The position numbers and the translations under genes are program-made. From assembly GCA_047623555.1 (NCBI GenBank), contig JBLHMP010000034.1, positions 1 through 38,340 on the forward strand: 38,340 nucleotides of DNA. The letters run 5' to 3'. Source of the DNA: NORP181 sp047623555 (GTDB taxonomy: Bacteria > Pseudomonadota > Alphaproteobacteria > Rhodobacterales > Rhodobacteraceae). The notes beneath the pieces were generated by a model. It was not told the DNA's origin. It ran no database searches and saw only the letters and a list, made by a program, of their open reading frames with translations. Below, in pieces: positions 25,194 through 33,982 of the stretch (position 1 is the stretch's first letter; each line of letters opens with the position of its first letter).

Positions 25194-26066
25194 ATGACGA
25201 TTCAATGGGATGATCTGAAAACGGTACTGGCGGTGGTTCGTCGCGGCACGCTGGCGGCGGCTGCGGCGGATCTTGGTCTGAATTACACGACTGTAGCGCG
25301 CCGGATCGAACGGGCCGAGCGTGCCCTTGGCAAGGTGTTGTTTGAGCGGCTGTCAGATGGTTATCATCCGACGGATATCGCCCATTTGACGGCCCAACAT
25401 GCGGCCGAGATGGAGCTTCAGAACGACACGTTGTTGCGCAAACTGCAAGGGCGGGATCAGTCGTTATCCGGCACGTTGGTGGTCACTGCACCGCAATTGT
25501 TGATCGGGCCGCATCTGGCCCCGGTGCTGGATCAGTTTTGCACAAGATACGGCGATGTCGATCTGAAGGTGCGTGCGACCAATGAACTGCTGGACCTAAA
25601 CCGCCGCGCCGCTGATCTGGCCATTCGGATCAGTCGTAATCCGGGGGATTCGCTGACCGGGTTACGTCTGTGCACCCAAGAGACCGCCAGTTTTGCCAAT
25701 GTCGATGTGGCCGGGCGGATCAAGGATGATCCGGCTGCCTGCATCGACTGGATTGTTTATGGGCAAAATGGCAGAGTGCCCAAAGCGTCGCTTGCGCACT
25801 ATCCAAATGCGCGCGTCCGGATGGAGTTTGATGACATGGTGGCGCTGGTTGGTGCGGCGCAGGCCGGACTGGGTGTGGTACGGATGCCGATGTTTTTGGG
25901 GCGTGCAACGGATGGATTGGTGCAGGTGCCAGTGCTGCCGCCGCAACTCTATATGGATATTTGGGTGGTCGGGCATCCGGATGTGTGGCCCTCGGCCAAA
26001 GTGGCGGCGTTTCGTGATATTCTGGTGCCGCATTTCCGGGCGCAACGGGCGTTTTTTGTGGCCTGA
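25194..26066 (+). CDS. LysR-family transcriptional regulator
   Basis: A 290-residue LysR protein. The N-terminal winged helix-turn-helix (residues 4-62, with TLAAAAADLGLNYTTVARRIERAERALG) is followed by a linker helix and a periplasmic-binding-like effector domain from about 90. The effector is unknown. It is divergent from the DUF1330 gene, and two repeated sites in the gap suggest control of that gene and of itself. It starts at ATG 25194, only 2 bases after the second site, so binding there could block its own translation start region or promoter. It is convergent with the response regulator gene, 7 bases away. Confidence 0.85.
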   Translation: MTIQWDDLKTVLAVVRRGTLAAAAADLGLNYTTVARRIERAERALGKVLFERLSDGYHPTDIAHLTAQHAAEMELQNDTLLRKLQGRDQSLSGTLVVTAPQLLIGPHLAPVLDQFCTRYGDVDLKVRATNELLDLNRRAADLAIRISRNPGDSLTGLRLCTQETASFANVDVAGRIKDDPAACIDWIVYGQNGRVPKASLAHYPNARVRMEFDDMVALVGAAQAGLGVVRMPMFLGRATDGLVQVPVLPPQLYMDIWVVGHPDVWPSAKVAAFRDILVPHFRAQRAFFVA

Positions 26067-26073
26067 CCGGCTG

Positions 26074-26775
26074 TTAGCTCCAATTCACATCGCCCAGAAA
26101 AATATACCCGGCCCCATATATTGTCTTGATTAAACGCGGGTTTTTTGGGTCTTCGCGCAGTTTCGTGCGCAGGCGTGAGATACGCACGTCCATGGCCCGG
26201 TCAAAGCTCTCGCCTGCTGCCCCGCCAAGGCTTTCTTGCATTTGCGCCCGGCTGATCAGGCGTTTGGGGCGTTCCAGGAACAGACGCAGCACCTCGCTTT
26301 CGGCGTGGCTGAACGGGGTTTCGGTGCCGGTTTCGTCCTCAAGCATGTAGCGGTCAAAATGCGCGATCCAGCCGTTGAACCGGGCGGTGTCGCCGGATAG
26401 TATCGCGCCTTTGGTGCTGCGCAGGCGGGCGCGGATGCGGGCGACGACTTCGGCGGGATCAAACGGTTTGGTAATATAGTCGTCTGCCCCCAATTCCAGC
26501 CCGGTCACCCGGTCCTGTACCTGGGCACGGCCCGAAATGATGATGACAATTGCGCCCCGTTCCAACGCCAAACGGTGCACTAAGGCCAATCCATCGGTGT
26601 CGGGTAGGGACAGGTCGACAAGGCAGACATCGGGCGTGACATGTTTCAACGCCGCTTCAAATTCGTGGGCACGGCCATAGCTTTGGGTGCGAAAACCGGC
26701 GTCTTCTAACACTTCGGTAAGCATTTTGCGGATTTCTGGTTCGTCATCAAGAATGGTGACCAAAGGTGTCGTCAT
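26074..26775 (-). CDS. OmpR-family response regulator
   Basis: A 233-residue two-domain regulator. The receiver domain (1-120) has the acidic pair in LDDEPEI, the phosphorylation site Asp54 in CLVDLSLPDTDG, and the conserved lysine in YITKPFD. The C-terminal winged helix (about 135-230) is the OmpR/PhoB DNA-binding type, with RAMDVRISRLRTKLREDP and IKTIYGAGYIF. It overlaps the sensor kinase gene by four bases and is clearly its partner. Target genes are unknown; the neighbouring acyl-CoA/ABC operon across the 254-base gap is one possibility only by position. Confidence 0.9.
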   Translation of the reverse strand: MTTPLVTILDDEPEIRKMLTEVLEDAGFRTQSYGRAHEFEAALKHVTPDVCLVDLSLPDTDGLALVHRLALERGAIVIIISGRAQVQDRVTGLELGADDYITKPFDPAEVVARIRARLRSTKGAILSGDTARFNGWIAHFDRYMLEDETGTETPFSHAESEVLRLFLERPKRLISRAQMQESLGGAAGESFDRAMDVRISRLRTKLREDPKNPRLIKTIYGAGYIFLGDVNWS

Positions 26776-28673
26776 GTGGCAGCCCCAGATTGGATGAGTG
26801 CGGACAATTGTTCAAAAGAAAACGGTTTATGCAGGACCGGCACGCGCGATAGCGCGGCGCGGTGCAGCGGGTCGTCGGGCGGCAACGAAGTCATCAGTAC
26901 GCAAGGCAATCCCGACCCCTCCATCCGGTCCAGCAGGTCAAGGCCGGTGGCGCTGCCTTGTAGGCGGATGTCGGATAGGATCAGGGTGATATCGTCCAGG
27001 TCCGCGGCAAGGGCGGTGGCCTCGTCCACCGACGTTGCCTCGATCACCGAATGGCCCAGATTGACCAGCATATCGCGGAACGTGGCGCGCAGGGGTTCGC
27101 TGTCTTCGACCAACAGCGCAAGGCCGCCGGTGGTTGTCGGCGGCACACGGTAGGGCAGGCGTAGGGTGATGCTGGCACCAGAGAGCGTATTGCCCAAGCG
27201 CAGATCACCGCCTGCGAGTTTGGTCATGTCGTACACCATCGGCAGGCCAAGGCCCGAGCCTTCGCCGCCTTTGCTGGTAAAAAACGGGTCGAGTGCTTTG
27301 TCCAAGGCTTCGGGTGAAAATCCGGGGCCGGTGTCTGTCACGGTGATCTCGATCCACAGATCAGCGATGTTATGGGCGCTGACGGTGATCTGGCCAGTGG
27401 TTCCACAGGCGTCGCGGGCGTTCAGGATCAGGTTTAGTAATGCGTCCTGCAACATGCCGGGGTCCAGCATGAACGCGGTATTGGGCGTGTTGTCGAGCAC
27501 ACTTAGGCCGACCGAGGGCGGCAGGCTGGGCGTCGCCAAAAGTTTCAGGTCTTGCAATAGCACATGCAGATCGGTGGACTGTGGGCGCAATGTGCGGTGA
27601 CCGGTCATATCGGCCAACCGGTTTAGCAACCGACCGCCGCGCTGGGCGGTGGATTGGGTGGCGTCGATCAATTCGGCGGCCTCGGCCCCCAAATCCATAC
27701 GGCCCAGTTTGCTTTGCATACCCAATATGATGGTCAGAAGGTTGGAAAAGTCATGCGCAATGCCGCTGGTCATCTGCGCCGCCATCTGCCGGCGTCGGGT
27801 TTGTTGCAGAGCGGCGCGGGCCTGTGTTTCCTCGGTCACATCCATCGACAAGATATAAACGCCGCCGGCCTGATCCGGGGTAAAGGCGCCACGAATACGC
27901 CGGGAACTGACCGTGTCGGTGAATTCAAACACCGGGCTGTGGCCTTTGTAGGCTTCGTTCAAATGTGGTTCGATCTGGGCAAAGGTTGCTGGCCCCATAA
28001 TGCTGGCCATGGACCGGCCAAGGATATTCAAAGGCCGGTCCGGCATGACCGACCCAAGACGACGGTTGGAATAGGTGTAATGCCCGTGCTTGTCCAAATG
28101 GGCGATATGGGCTGGCATCATTTCCGTGGTCAGCCGGGTGCGGTATTCGATCTCGGTCAACTGGCGTTTGGTCTCTTGCAGCGCGGTGATGGTAGCCGCA
28201 AGTTCGCGGTTGGTCGCCGACAGTTCTTCGGCGTGGGACAACAGCTGATCTGACAGTTCCTCGGATCGGGTGCGCAACAACTGCTCGGATCGTTTGGTGC
28301 GGGTGATGTCGGTATAAACGGTGACCCAGCCGCCTTGGGGCAGGGGCGTGCCCTCGACCGAAATGGTGCGACCGTTTGAACGGGTCCGCTCCATATAGTG
28401 CTGCTCAAACGCGCCGGCCTGATCGACGCGGACCTGAACAAAGGCATCAATGTCGTCGATATCGCCATATTCACCGGATTCGGCCAGATGGCGAATGGTG
28501 TCTTCAAAGCGGGCGCCGGGTGTGACCAGTGCATCGGGTAACAAAAACATGGTTTTGAAACGGGTGTTGCAGACCGCCAGTTTCAGGTCCTGGTCATAGA
28601 TCGACAACGCCTGCGCGAGCATATTCAGACCGGCCGTCGTCAGTATTTTGTTCTGCTGATCTGTGTGGTCCAA
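26772..28673 (-). CDS. Hybrid sensor histidine kinase with two PAS domains
   Basis: A 633-residue cytoplasmic hybrid kinase with no membrane helix. Order: PAS domain (about 12-125, PAS_7-like), coiled coil (130-180), second PAS (about 180-290), HisKA with phospho-acceptor His307 in GIAHDFSNLL, ATPase domain with the N-box Asn418 (LILNARDA) and G boxes DTGPGFS and GSGLGL, and a receiver domain (about 515-630) with Asp568 in LILSDIR and Lys616 in HKPFS. Phosphate could pass from His307 to Asp568 or directly to the adjacent response regulator. The absence of membrane segments suggests sensing of an internal signal such as redox state or a small molecule. The ligand is unknown. Confidence 0.9.
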   Translation of the reverse strand: MDHTDQQNKILTTAGLNMLAQALSIYDQDLKLAVCNTRFKTMFLLPDALVTPGARFEDTIRHLAESGEYGDIDDIDAFVQVRVDQAGAFEQHYMERTRSNGRTISVEGTPLPQGGWVTVYTDITRTKRSEQLLRTRSEELSDQLLSHAEELSATNRELAATITALQETKRQLTEIEYRTRLTTEMMPAHIAHLDKHGHYTYSNRRLGSVMPDRPLNILGRSMASIMGPATFAQIEPHLNEAYKGHSPVFEFTDTVSSRRIRGAFTPDQAGGVYILSMDVTEETQARAALQQTRRRQMAAQMTSGIAHDFSNLLTIILGMQSKLGRMDLGAEAAELIDATQSTAQRGGRLLNRLADMTGHRTLRPQSTDLHVLLQDLKLLATPSLPPSVGLSVLDNTPNTAFMLDPGMLQDALLNLILNARDACGTTGQITVSAHNIADLWIEITVTDTGPGFSPEALDKALDPFFTSKGGEGSGLGLPMVYDMTKLAGGDLRLGNTLSGASITLRLPYRVPPTTTGGLALLVEDSEPLRATFRDMLVNLGHSVIEATSVDEATALAADLDDITLILSDIRLQGSATGLDLLDRMEGSGLPCVLMTSLPPDDPLHRAALSRVPVLHKPFSFEQLSALIQSGAAT

Positions 28674-28927
28674 ATTAGGTGCTCCCCGTGGGTAGGGCTA
28701 ACACCATGCGGCGGGTCACGCCAAGGGTGGCGCCGAATATGCTGGCGCTAACAGGATGAAGAAATCGTGTTTCAGGGTCATTGGGCTGGCGTTTGTAACA
28801 ATTCGAAAGAATTCGGAAAACATCAGGAAAAAGTTGACGTCGAAGCTTTGGCCAGCTTGTGTGAGATATGAGAATCGCAAAAGCGGTCGGTTGCCGGTGC
28901 CATAAACCGGTGTGGGAGGAGATTATT

Positions 28928-30898
28928 TTGGCTGAGACGCAGACCGGCACCGGGGGGCTTTTGTCCGTTCCGGCGCTGCTTCATCGCAATGCGACCGAAT
29001 TCGGTAACGTTCCTGCGTTCCGTGAAAAAGAATATGGCATCTGGCAAACCTGGTCCTGGGCCATGGTCGAGCAGGAAATTCAGGCGCTGGCGCTTGGGCT
29101 GCTTAATCTGGGTGTGAACAGGGGCGATTTCGTCGCCGTTATTGGCCGCAACAGCCCGCATTTGTACTGGTCGATGGTTGCCGCCCAATCTGTGGGTGCT
29201 GTGCCCGTACCGCTGTATCAGGACGCCAACGCCGAAGAGATGGCCTATGTTTTGGGTCATTGCGGCGCACGGTTTGTGATCGTCGAAGATCAGGAGCAGG
29301 TCGATAAGGTGATCGAGGTGCAGGACCAACTGCACCAGTTTGAGCACATGATTTACCTCGACCCACGCGGCATGCGCAAATACGACCATTCGCATCTGCA
29401 TCAATATTCGCATGTGCAAAACCAAGGCCGCGCAGCCCGTGAAGAACTCATCAAAGAGCTCGAGGCGCGCACCGCTTCGCTGACGTATGATGATATCTGC
29501 GTTATGCTTTATACCTCTGGCACCACCGGGCGGCCAAAGGGCGTGGTTCTGTCGAACCGCAACGTAATTGAATCGTCCAAGGCCTCCTGTGCGTTTGATA
29601 ACCTCACCCAAAGTGAGGAAATTCTGGCCTATCTGCCGATGGCCTGGGTTGGCGATTTTATCTTTTCTGTCGGTCAGTCGTTCTGGACAGGGTTTTGTGT
29701 GAATTGCCCGGAAAGCACCGAAACGCTGATCAACGATCTGCGTGAAATCGGCCCGACCTATTATTTCGGCCCGCCGCGGGTGTTTGAAACACAGTTGACC
29801 ACGGTGATGATTCGGATGGAGGACGCCGGGCCGATCAAGCGGCGGATGTTCCTTCATTATATGGCCCATGCGCGTAAGGTTGGGTCGGACATTCTGGATG
29901 GCAAACCCGTTGGCTTTATGGATCGGCTGGCCTATAAAATCGGCGATCTGCTGGTGTATGGCCCGCTGAAAAATACCCTTGGCTTTAGTCGGGTTCGGGT
30001 TGGGTATACGGCGGGTGAGGCCATTGGCCCCGAGATTTTTGATTTTTATCGTTCGCTTGGGATCAACCTGAAACAGCTGTACGGTCAGACCGAGGCAACG
30101 GTGTTTATCGCAGCACAGCCAGATGGCGAAGTGCGCTCAGACACAGTTGGCGTGCCAAGCCCCGGAGTCGAGCTGAAGATCGGTGAAAGCGGCGAAGTGT
30201 TCTATCGCTCGCCCGGATCATTTGTCGAATATTACAAAAACCCCGAAAGCACGGCGAGCACCAAAGACGCTGACGGTTGGGTTGCCACTGGCGACGCGGG
30301 GTTCATTGAGGAAGCAAGCGGGCATCTGCGCATCATCGACCGCGCCAAAGACGTTGGTAAAACTGCCAATGGTGGATTGTTCGCGCCGAAATTCGTTGAG
30401 AATAAGCTGAAATTCTATCCCAACATTCTAGAGGCCGTGCTCTTTGGCAACGGCCTGAAAGAATGCTCCGCTTTTATCAACATTGATCTGGTGGCGGTGG
30501 GCAATTGGGCAGAGCGCAACAACATTGCCTATGCATCCTATCAGGAACTGGCCGGGCATCCGCAGGTTCTGTCCGCCATTCAGGAACATGTCGAAGAGGC
30601 AAACCTGTCGGTGGCCGAGGACCCGATGTTGTCGGGCTGTCAGGTGCACCGTTTTGTTATTCTGCACAAGGAACTGGATGCAGATGATGGCGAACTGACG
30701 CGGACGTTGAAGGTGCGGCGCCGGATCATCGAAGAGAAATACGCTGACATTATTGCGGCACTTTATGATGGATCAACCAAGGTCAGCACAGTGACCGAAG
30801 TGACCTATGAAGACGGGCGTAAAGGGTCAATCAGCGCAACGCTGGAAATTCGCGATGCGGCTGTTGTGGCAGTCACACAAAAGATGGCGGCGGAATGA
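28928..30898 (+). CDS. FadD-like AMP-dependent acyl-CoA ligase
   Basis: A 656-residue ANL-family acyl-CoA synthetase. The phosphate-binding loop is LYTSGTTGRPKG (about residue 195), the A5 motif is YGQTEATVF, and the ribose-binding GDAGF and hinge DRAKD follow. It activates a carboxylic acid to its CoA ester with ATP. The size and layout resemble long-chain fatty acid ligases, but the setting, at the head of a branched-chain-type ABC operon, suggests an aromatic, alicyclic or other imported acid. The start is a TTG at 28928, chosen for the strong GGAGGAG 7 bases upstream; the ATG at 28868 has none. A TTGACG at 28834 may be part of the promoter. Confidence 0.85.
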   Translation: MAETQTGTGGLLSVPALLHRNATEFGNVPAFREKEYGIWQTWSWAMVEQEIQALALGLLNLGVNRGDFVAVIGRNSPHLYWSMVAAQSVGAVPVPLYQDANAEEMAYVLGHCGARFVIVEDQEQVDKVIEVQDQLHQFEHMIYLDPRGMRKYDHSHLHQYSHVQNQGRAAREELIKELEARTASLTYDDICVMLYTSGTTGRPKGVVLSNRNVIESSKASCAFDNLTQSEEILAYLPMAWVGDFIFSVGQSFWTGFCVNCPESTETLINDLREIGPTYYFGPPRVFETQLTTVMIRMEDAGPIKRRMFLHYMAHARKVGSDILDGKPVGFMDRLAYKIGDLLVYGPLKNTLGFSRVRVGYTAGEAIGPEIFDFYRSLGINLKQLYGQTEATVFIAAQPDGEVRSDTVGVPSPGVELKIGESGEVFYRSPGSFVEYYKNPESTASTKDADGWVATGDAGFIEEASGHLRIIDRAKDVGKTANGGLFAPKFVENKLKFYPNILEAVLFGNGLKECSAFINIDLVAVGNWAERNNIAYASYQELAGHPQVLSAIQEHVEEANLSVAEDPMLSGCQVHRFVILHKELDADDGELTRTLKVRRRIIEEKYADIIAALYDGSTKVSTVTEVTYEDGRKGSISATLEIRDAAVVAVTQKMAAE

Positions 30899-30926
30899 GT
30901 TCGGCCAGAATGAAGGGTGATATGTC

Positions 30927-31745
30927 GTGAAAGACATGGACGAGGGATATACCACAGCGGACGGTCGCAAGATCGGTGGCGTGGTGATGGAAATGAAAAA
31001 CATCACACTGCGGTTTGGCGGTGTGGTGGCGATCAAGGACATTAGTTTTGACATCCGCGAAGGCGAAATTCGCGCGATTATTGGCCCGAACGGTGCTGGT
31101 AAATCGTCGATGCTGAACGTGATGTCGGGGTTTTATGTGCCGCAAGAGGGCGAAGTCTGGTTTCACGGCAAACCGCGCCCGAAACTGAAGCCGTATCAGG
31201 TGGCACAGCAGGGCATCGCGCGGACGTTTCAGAACATTGCATTGTTTGAGGGCATGTCGGTGCTGGATAACGTTATGACCGGCCGTCTGACACAGATGAA
31301 AGCCGGGCTGTTTGCCCAGGCGATCTGGAAGGGCAAGGCCGAGACCGAAGAGACTGCGAACCGGGAAATCGCCGAAAAAATCATTGATTTTCTGGAGATT
31401 CAGGCGATCCGAAAAACGCCAGTGGCACGTTTGTCATACGGTTTGAAAAAGCGGGTCGAACTGGCGCGGGCCTTGGCAGCGGAACCAAAGCTGTTGCTGT
31501 TGGATGAACCGATGGCCGGCATGAACGTCGAGGAAAAAGAGGACATGAGCCGCTTTATTCTGGATGTGAACGATGAATTTGGCACCACAATCGCGCTGAT
31601 TGAGCACGACATGGGTGTGGTTATGGACCTGAGCGACCGTGTGGTGGTGATGGATTATGGCAAAAAGATCGGTGACGGAACGCCGGACGATATTCGCAAT
31701 AATCAGGCGGTTATCGACGCCTACCTGGGGGTGGCACATGATTAA
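30927..31745 (+). CDS. livG: Branched-chain-type ABC transporter ATPase, LivG family
   Basis: A 272-residue ABC ATPase. Walker A is GPNGAGKSS, the family signature LSYGLKKRVELARAL and Walker B LLLLDEPMAGMN, followed by the switch His in IEHDMGVV. It couples ATP hydrolysis to import through the permeases encoded next. GTG 30927 is taken as the start, with AAGGGTGA upstream; an internal ATG at 30936 is possible. A six-codon frame, ATG at 30910 to TGA at 30928-30930, overlaps the start and could affect its translation. It follows the ligase gene by 28 bases. As with all genes here the liv name marks the family, not a proven amino acid substrate. Confidence 0.88.
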   Translation: MKDMDEGYTTADGRKIGGVVMEMKNITLRFGGVVAIKDISFDIREGEIRAIIGPNGAGKSSMLNVMSGFYVPQEGEVWFHGKPRPKLKPYQVAQQGIARTFQNIALFEGMSVLDNVMTGRLTQMKAGLFAQAIWKGKAETEETANREIAEKIIDFLEIQAIRKTPVARLSYGLKKRVELARALAAEPKLLLLDEPMAGMNVEEKEDMSRFILDVNDEFGTTIALIEHDMGVVMDLSDRVVVMDYGKKIGDGTPDDIRNNQAVIDAYLGVAHD

Positions 31746-31774
31746 GCAACTGACAGAGATGAAGGGGGCCAGCC

Positions 31775-32770
31775 ATGTCTGACCAGTTTCTATATGGTGT
31801 AGAAGTCGTCATGAACGGCCTGATGGCCGGGGTGCTTTATGCGCTGGTGGCATTGGGCTTTGTATTGATTTACAAAGCGTCCGGTATTTTCAATTACGCC
31901 CAAGGCGTTATGGCGCTGTTCGCGGCGATGACCCTTGTCGGCGTGATGAACGGTCAGGTGCCGTTTGCACATTTGATCAACGCAATTTTTGGCACCGATG
32001 TTCATCATTTTGGGTGGAGCGTGAACGCCTTTATTGCGATTCTGCTGACGATGGCGGTAATGATTTTCCTGGCTTGGGCGGTGCAGCAACTGGTGATGCG
32101 GCATCTGGTCAATCAGGAACCCATCATTTTGTTCATGGCAACCATCGGGCTGGCCTATTTTCTTGAAGGGTTCAGCGACCTGATGTGGGGATCTGAGATC
32201 AAAAAGCTTGATATAGGATTGCCTCAGGGTGGTTCGCTTTGGATCGAAGATGCAACGAGTGGTTTGGGTGGCGAAGGGTTTTATGGCTTCTTTATCGATA
32301 AGCTAGACATCGTGGCGGCAGTGGTTGCGATCCTGTTGGTCGTGGCATTGATGGTGTTCAGCAATTACACCAAAGAGGGTCGCGCATTGCGGGCTGTGGC
32401 GGATGATCATCAGGCGGCTTTGTCGGTTGGCATTTCGCTAAATTTCATCTGGGTGCTGGTCTGGTCGGTTGCCGGATTTGTGGCGCTGGTCGCGGGTATC
32501 ATGTGGGGCACCAAGTCGGGTGTTCAATTCTCGCTTAGCCTGATCGCGCTAAAGGCACTGCCGGTGCTGATGCTGGGTGGATTTACGTCGATCCCCGGGG
32601 CGATTGTTGGCGGCTTGATCATTGGGGTCGGTGAGAAACTGTTCGAATTCCTGCTTGGCCCGGCGCTGGGCGGGGCGACAGAGAACTGGTTTGCCTATGT
32701 GCTGGCCTTGGTCTTTCTTGTCTTTCGTCCGCAAGGCCTGTTTGGCGACAAGATTATCGAGAGGGTGTGA
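31775..32770 (+). CDS. livH: Branched-chain-type ABC permease, LivH family
   Basis: A 331-residue integral membrane protein with about eight hydrophobic segments and the LivH opening GLMAGVLYALVALGFVLIYKASG. Close to the C-terminus, VLMLGGFTSIPGAIVGGLIIG is the conserved cytoplasmic coupling region. It forms the membrane channel with LivM. The start at ATG 31775 follows a GGGGGCC-type site, weak by eye. Between it and livM lie 60 bases holding a REP element, which could act as an RNA hairpin and alter the balance between the two permeases. Confidence 0.88.
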   Translation: MSDQFLYGVEVVMNGLMAGVLYALVALGFVLIYKASGIFNYAQGVMALFAAMTLVGVMNGQVPFAHLINAIFGTDVHHFGWSVNAFIAILLTMAVMIFLAWAVQQLVMRHLVNQEPIILFMATIGLAYFLEGFSDLMWGSEIKKLDIGLPQGGSLWIEDATSGLGGEGFYGFFIDKLDIVAAVVAILLVVALMVFSNYTKEGRALRAVADDHQAALSVGISLNFIWVLVWSVAGFVALVAGIMWGTKSGVQFSLSLIALKALPVLMLGGFTSIPGAIVGGLIIGVGEKLFEFLLGPALGGATENWFAYVLALVFLVFRPQGLFGDKIIERV

Positions 32771-32792
32771 GCGATGCGCATTTTAACAAACA

Positions 32793-32814
32793 GCGTGGGT
32801 TTCACCCACCCTAC
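32793..32814 (-). repeat. REP element, copy C, inside the ABC operon
   Basis: This is the same element as copies A and B, one T shorter in the loop (GTAG, GGTGGGT, GAA, ACCCACGC on the minus strand). It fills the livH-livM gap just before the livM ribosome site (AAAGGA at 32818). It lies about 24 kb from the RAYT gene and shows that the element has moved to a remote site. Confidence 0.85.
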
Positions 32815-32830
32815 ACAGAAAGGATAGGCC

Positions 32831-33907
32831 ATGTTTTATCGTGAATCTGGCGATTTCAGCACCACCTATCCACAGGACAGTCAGACCTTTCCGATCAGGT
32901 TTGATCGCTATCGGTATTACGCTGTTTTGGCGTTTGCCTTTCTGGTGGTTCCGTTCATCATTGATGACTATTGGGCCAATGCGATCCTGCTGCCGTTTCT
33001 GATCTATGCAATTGCGGCGATCGGGTTGAACATCCTGACTGGGTATTGCGGGCAGGTGTCGCTGGGCACCGGTGGGTTTATGGCCGTGGGCGCCTATGCC
33101 TGCTATAAATTCATGACGGCGTTTCCGGACCTCAGCATGTTTATCAACGTGCTGCTGGCCGGGGTTGTTACTGCTATGGTTGGCGTGTTGTTTGGCCTTC
33201 CGTCGCTGCGCATCAAAGGTTTTTATCTGGCCGTTGCCACATTGGCGGCGCAGTTCTTTCTGGTGTGGCTGTTCAACCGGGTGCCCTGGTTTTACAACTA
33301 CTCGGCTTCGGGGCAAATCAACGCTCCTGAGCGGGAAGTTTTTGGCATAATCGTCACCGGTCCGAATGCAACCGCATGGGCGACCTACCTGTTCTGCCTG
33401 ATCTTTGTGACCGTCAGCGCGGTCATTGCGCGAAATCTCACGCGGGGCGCGATGGGGCGAAGCTGGATGGCAATCCGGGATATGGACATCGCCGCCGAGA
33501 TCATTGGGGTGAATCCTCTCAAGGCGAAACTAACCGCCTTTGCCGTCAGTTCATTTTTTATCGGCATCTCAGGGGCCTTGTTCTTTGCGGTCTATTTGGG
33601 CGCGGTCGAAGTGGGCGAAGCCTTTGGCATCACCAAATCGTTCCTAGTGCTGTTCATGGTGATCATCGGGGGCCTTGGCTCGGTCTTTGGCTCGTTTGCC
33701 GGGGCGGCCTTTATGGTGCTGCTGCCGGTTGCGCTCAAGGTGGTTGGGGTCGACCTTTTTGGCTGGCCCACTGACATCGTGGCACATTTCCAACTGGTGA
33801 TTGTCGGCGCTTTGATCATTCTGTTCCTGATCGTTGAGCCGCACGGATTGGCGCAAATGTGGCGTGTTGCCAAAGAAAAACTAAGACTTTGGCCTTTCCC
33901 GCATTAG
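32831..33907 (+). CDS. livM: Branched-chain-type ABC permease, LivM family
   Basis: A 358-residue membrane protein with about nine hydrophobic segments. Signature parts are GLNILTGYCGQVSLGTGGFMAVGAYA and, near the end, GGLGSVFGSFAGAAFMVLLPVALK, the cytoplasmic EAA-like loop region. It pairs with LivH to form the pore. A polar N-terminal tail of about 30 residues precedes the first helix. The stop codon sits in the loop of a small hairpin (33898-33913). Next in the operon is the binding-protein gene, 75 bases on. Confidence 0.88.
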   Translation: MFYRESGDFSTTYPQDSQTFPIRFDRYRYYAVLAFAFLVVPFIIDDYWANAILLPFLIYAIAAIGLNILTGYCGQVSLGTGGFMAVGAYACYKFMTAFPDLSMFINVLLAGVVTAMVGVLFGLPSLRIKGFYLAVATLAAQFFLVWLFNRVPWFYNYSASGQINAPEREVFGIIVTGPNATAWATYLFCLIFVTVSAVIARNLTRGAMGRSWMAIRDMDIAAEIIGVNPLKAKLTAFAVSSFFIGISGALFFAVYLGAVEVGEAFGITKSFLVLFMVIIGGLGSVFGSFAGAAFMVLLPVALKVVGVDLFGWPTDIVAHFQLVIVGALIILFLIVEPHGLAQMWRVAKEKLRLWPFPH

Positions 33908-33943
33908 TGCGGGCAGGACCATCACGACCGGGGATATTCCCCG
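33898..33943 (+). promoter_or_regulatory. Two small hairpins between livM and the binding-protein gene
   Basis: The first, CCCGCA-TTAG-TGCGGG (33898-33913), has the livM stop codon in its loop. The second (33929-33934 with 33938-33943) has a 6-bp stem. Neither has a T run. In such operons hairpins beside the binding-protein gene often shield its mRNA so that more binding protein than permease is made; that role is inferred. Confidence 0.4.
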
Positions 33944-33982
33944 TTATCATATCGGATGAAACCAATGGGAGGAATAAACCCG

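Noticed and set aside
28823..29869. A 348-codon open frame on the minus strand opposite the acyl-CoA ligase
   Set aside because: It is rich in His, Gln and Arg, has no family resemblance, and lies wholly opposite strong ligase motifs; it is a codon-bias shadow.
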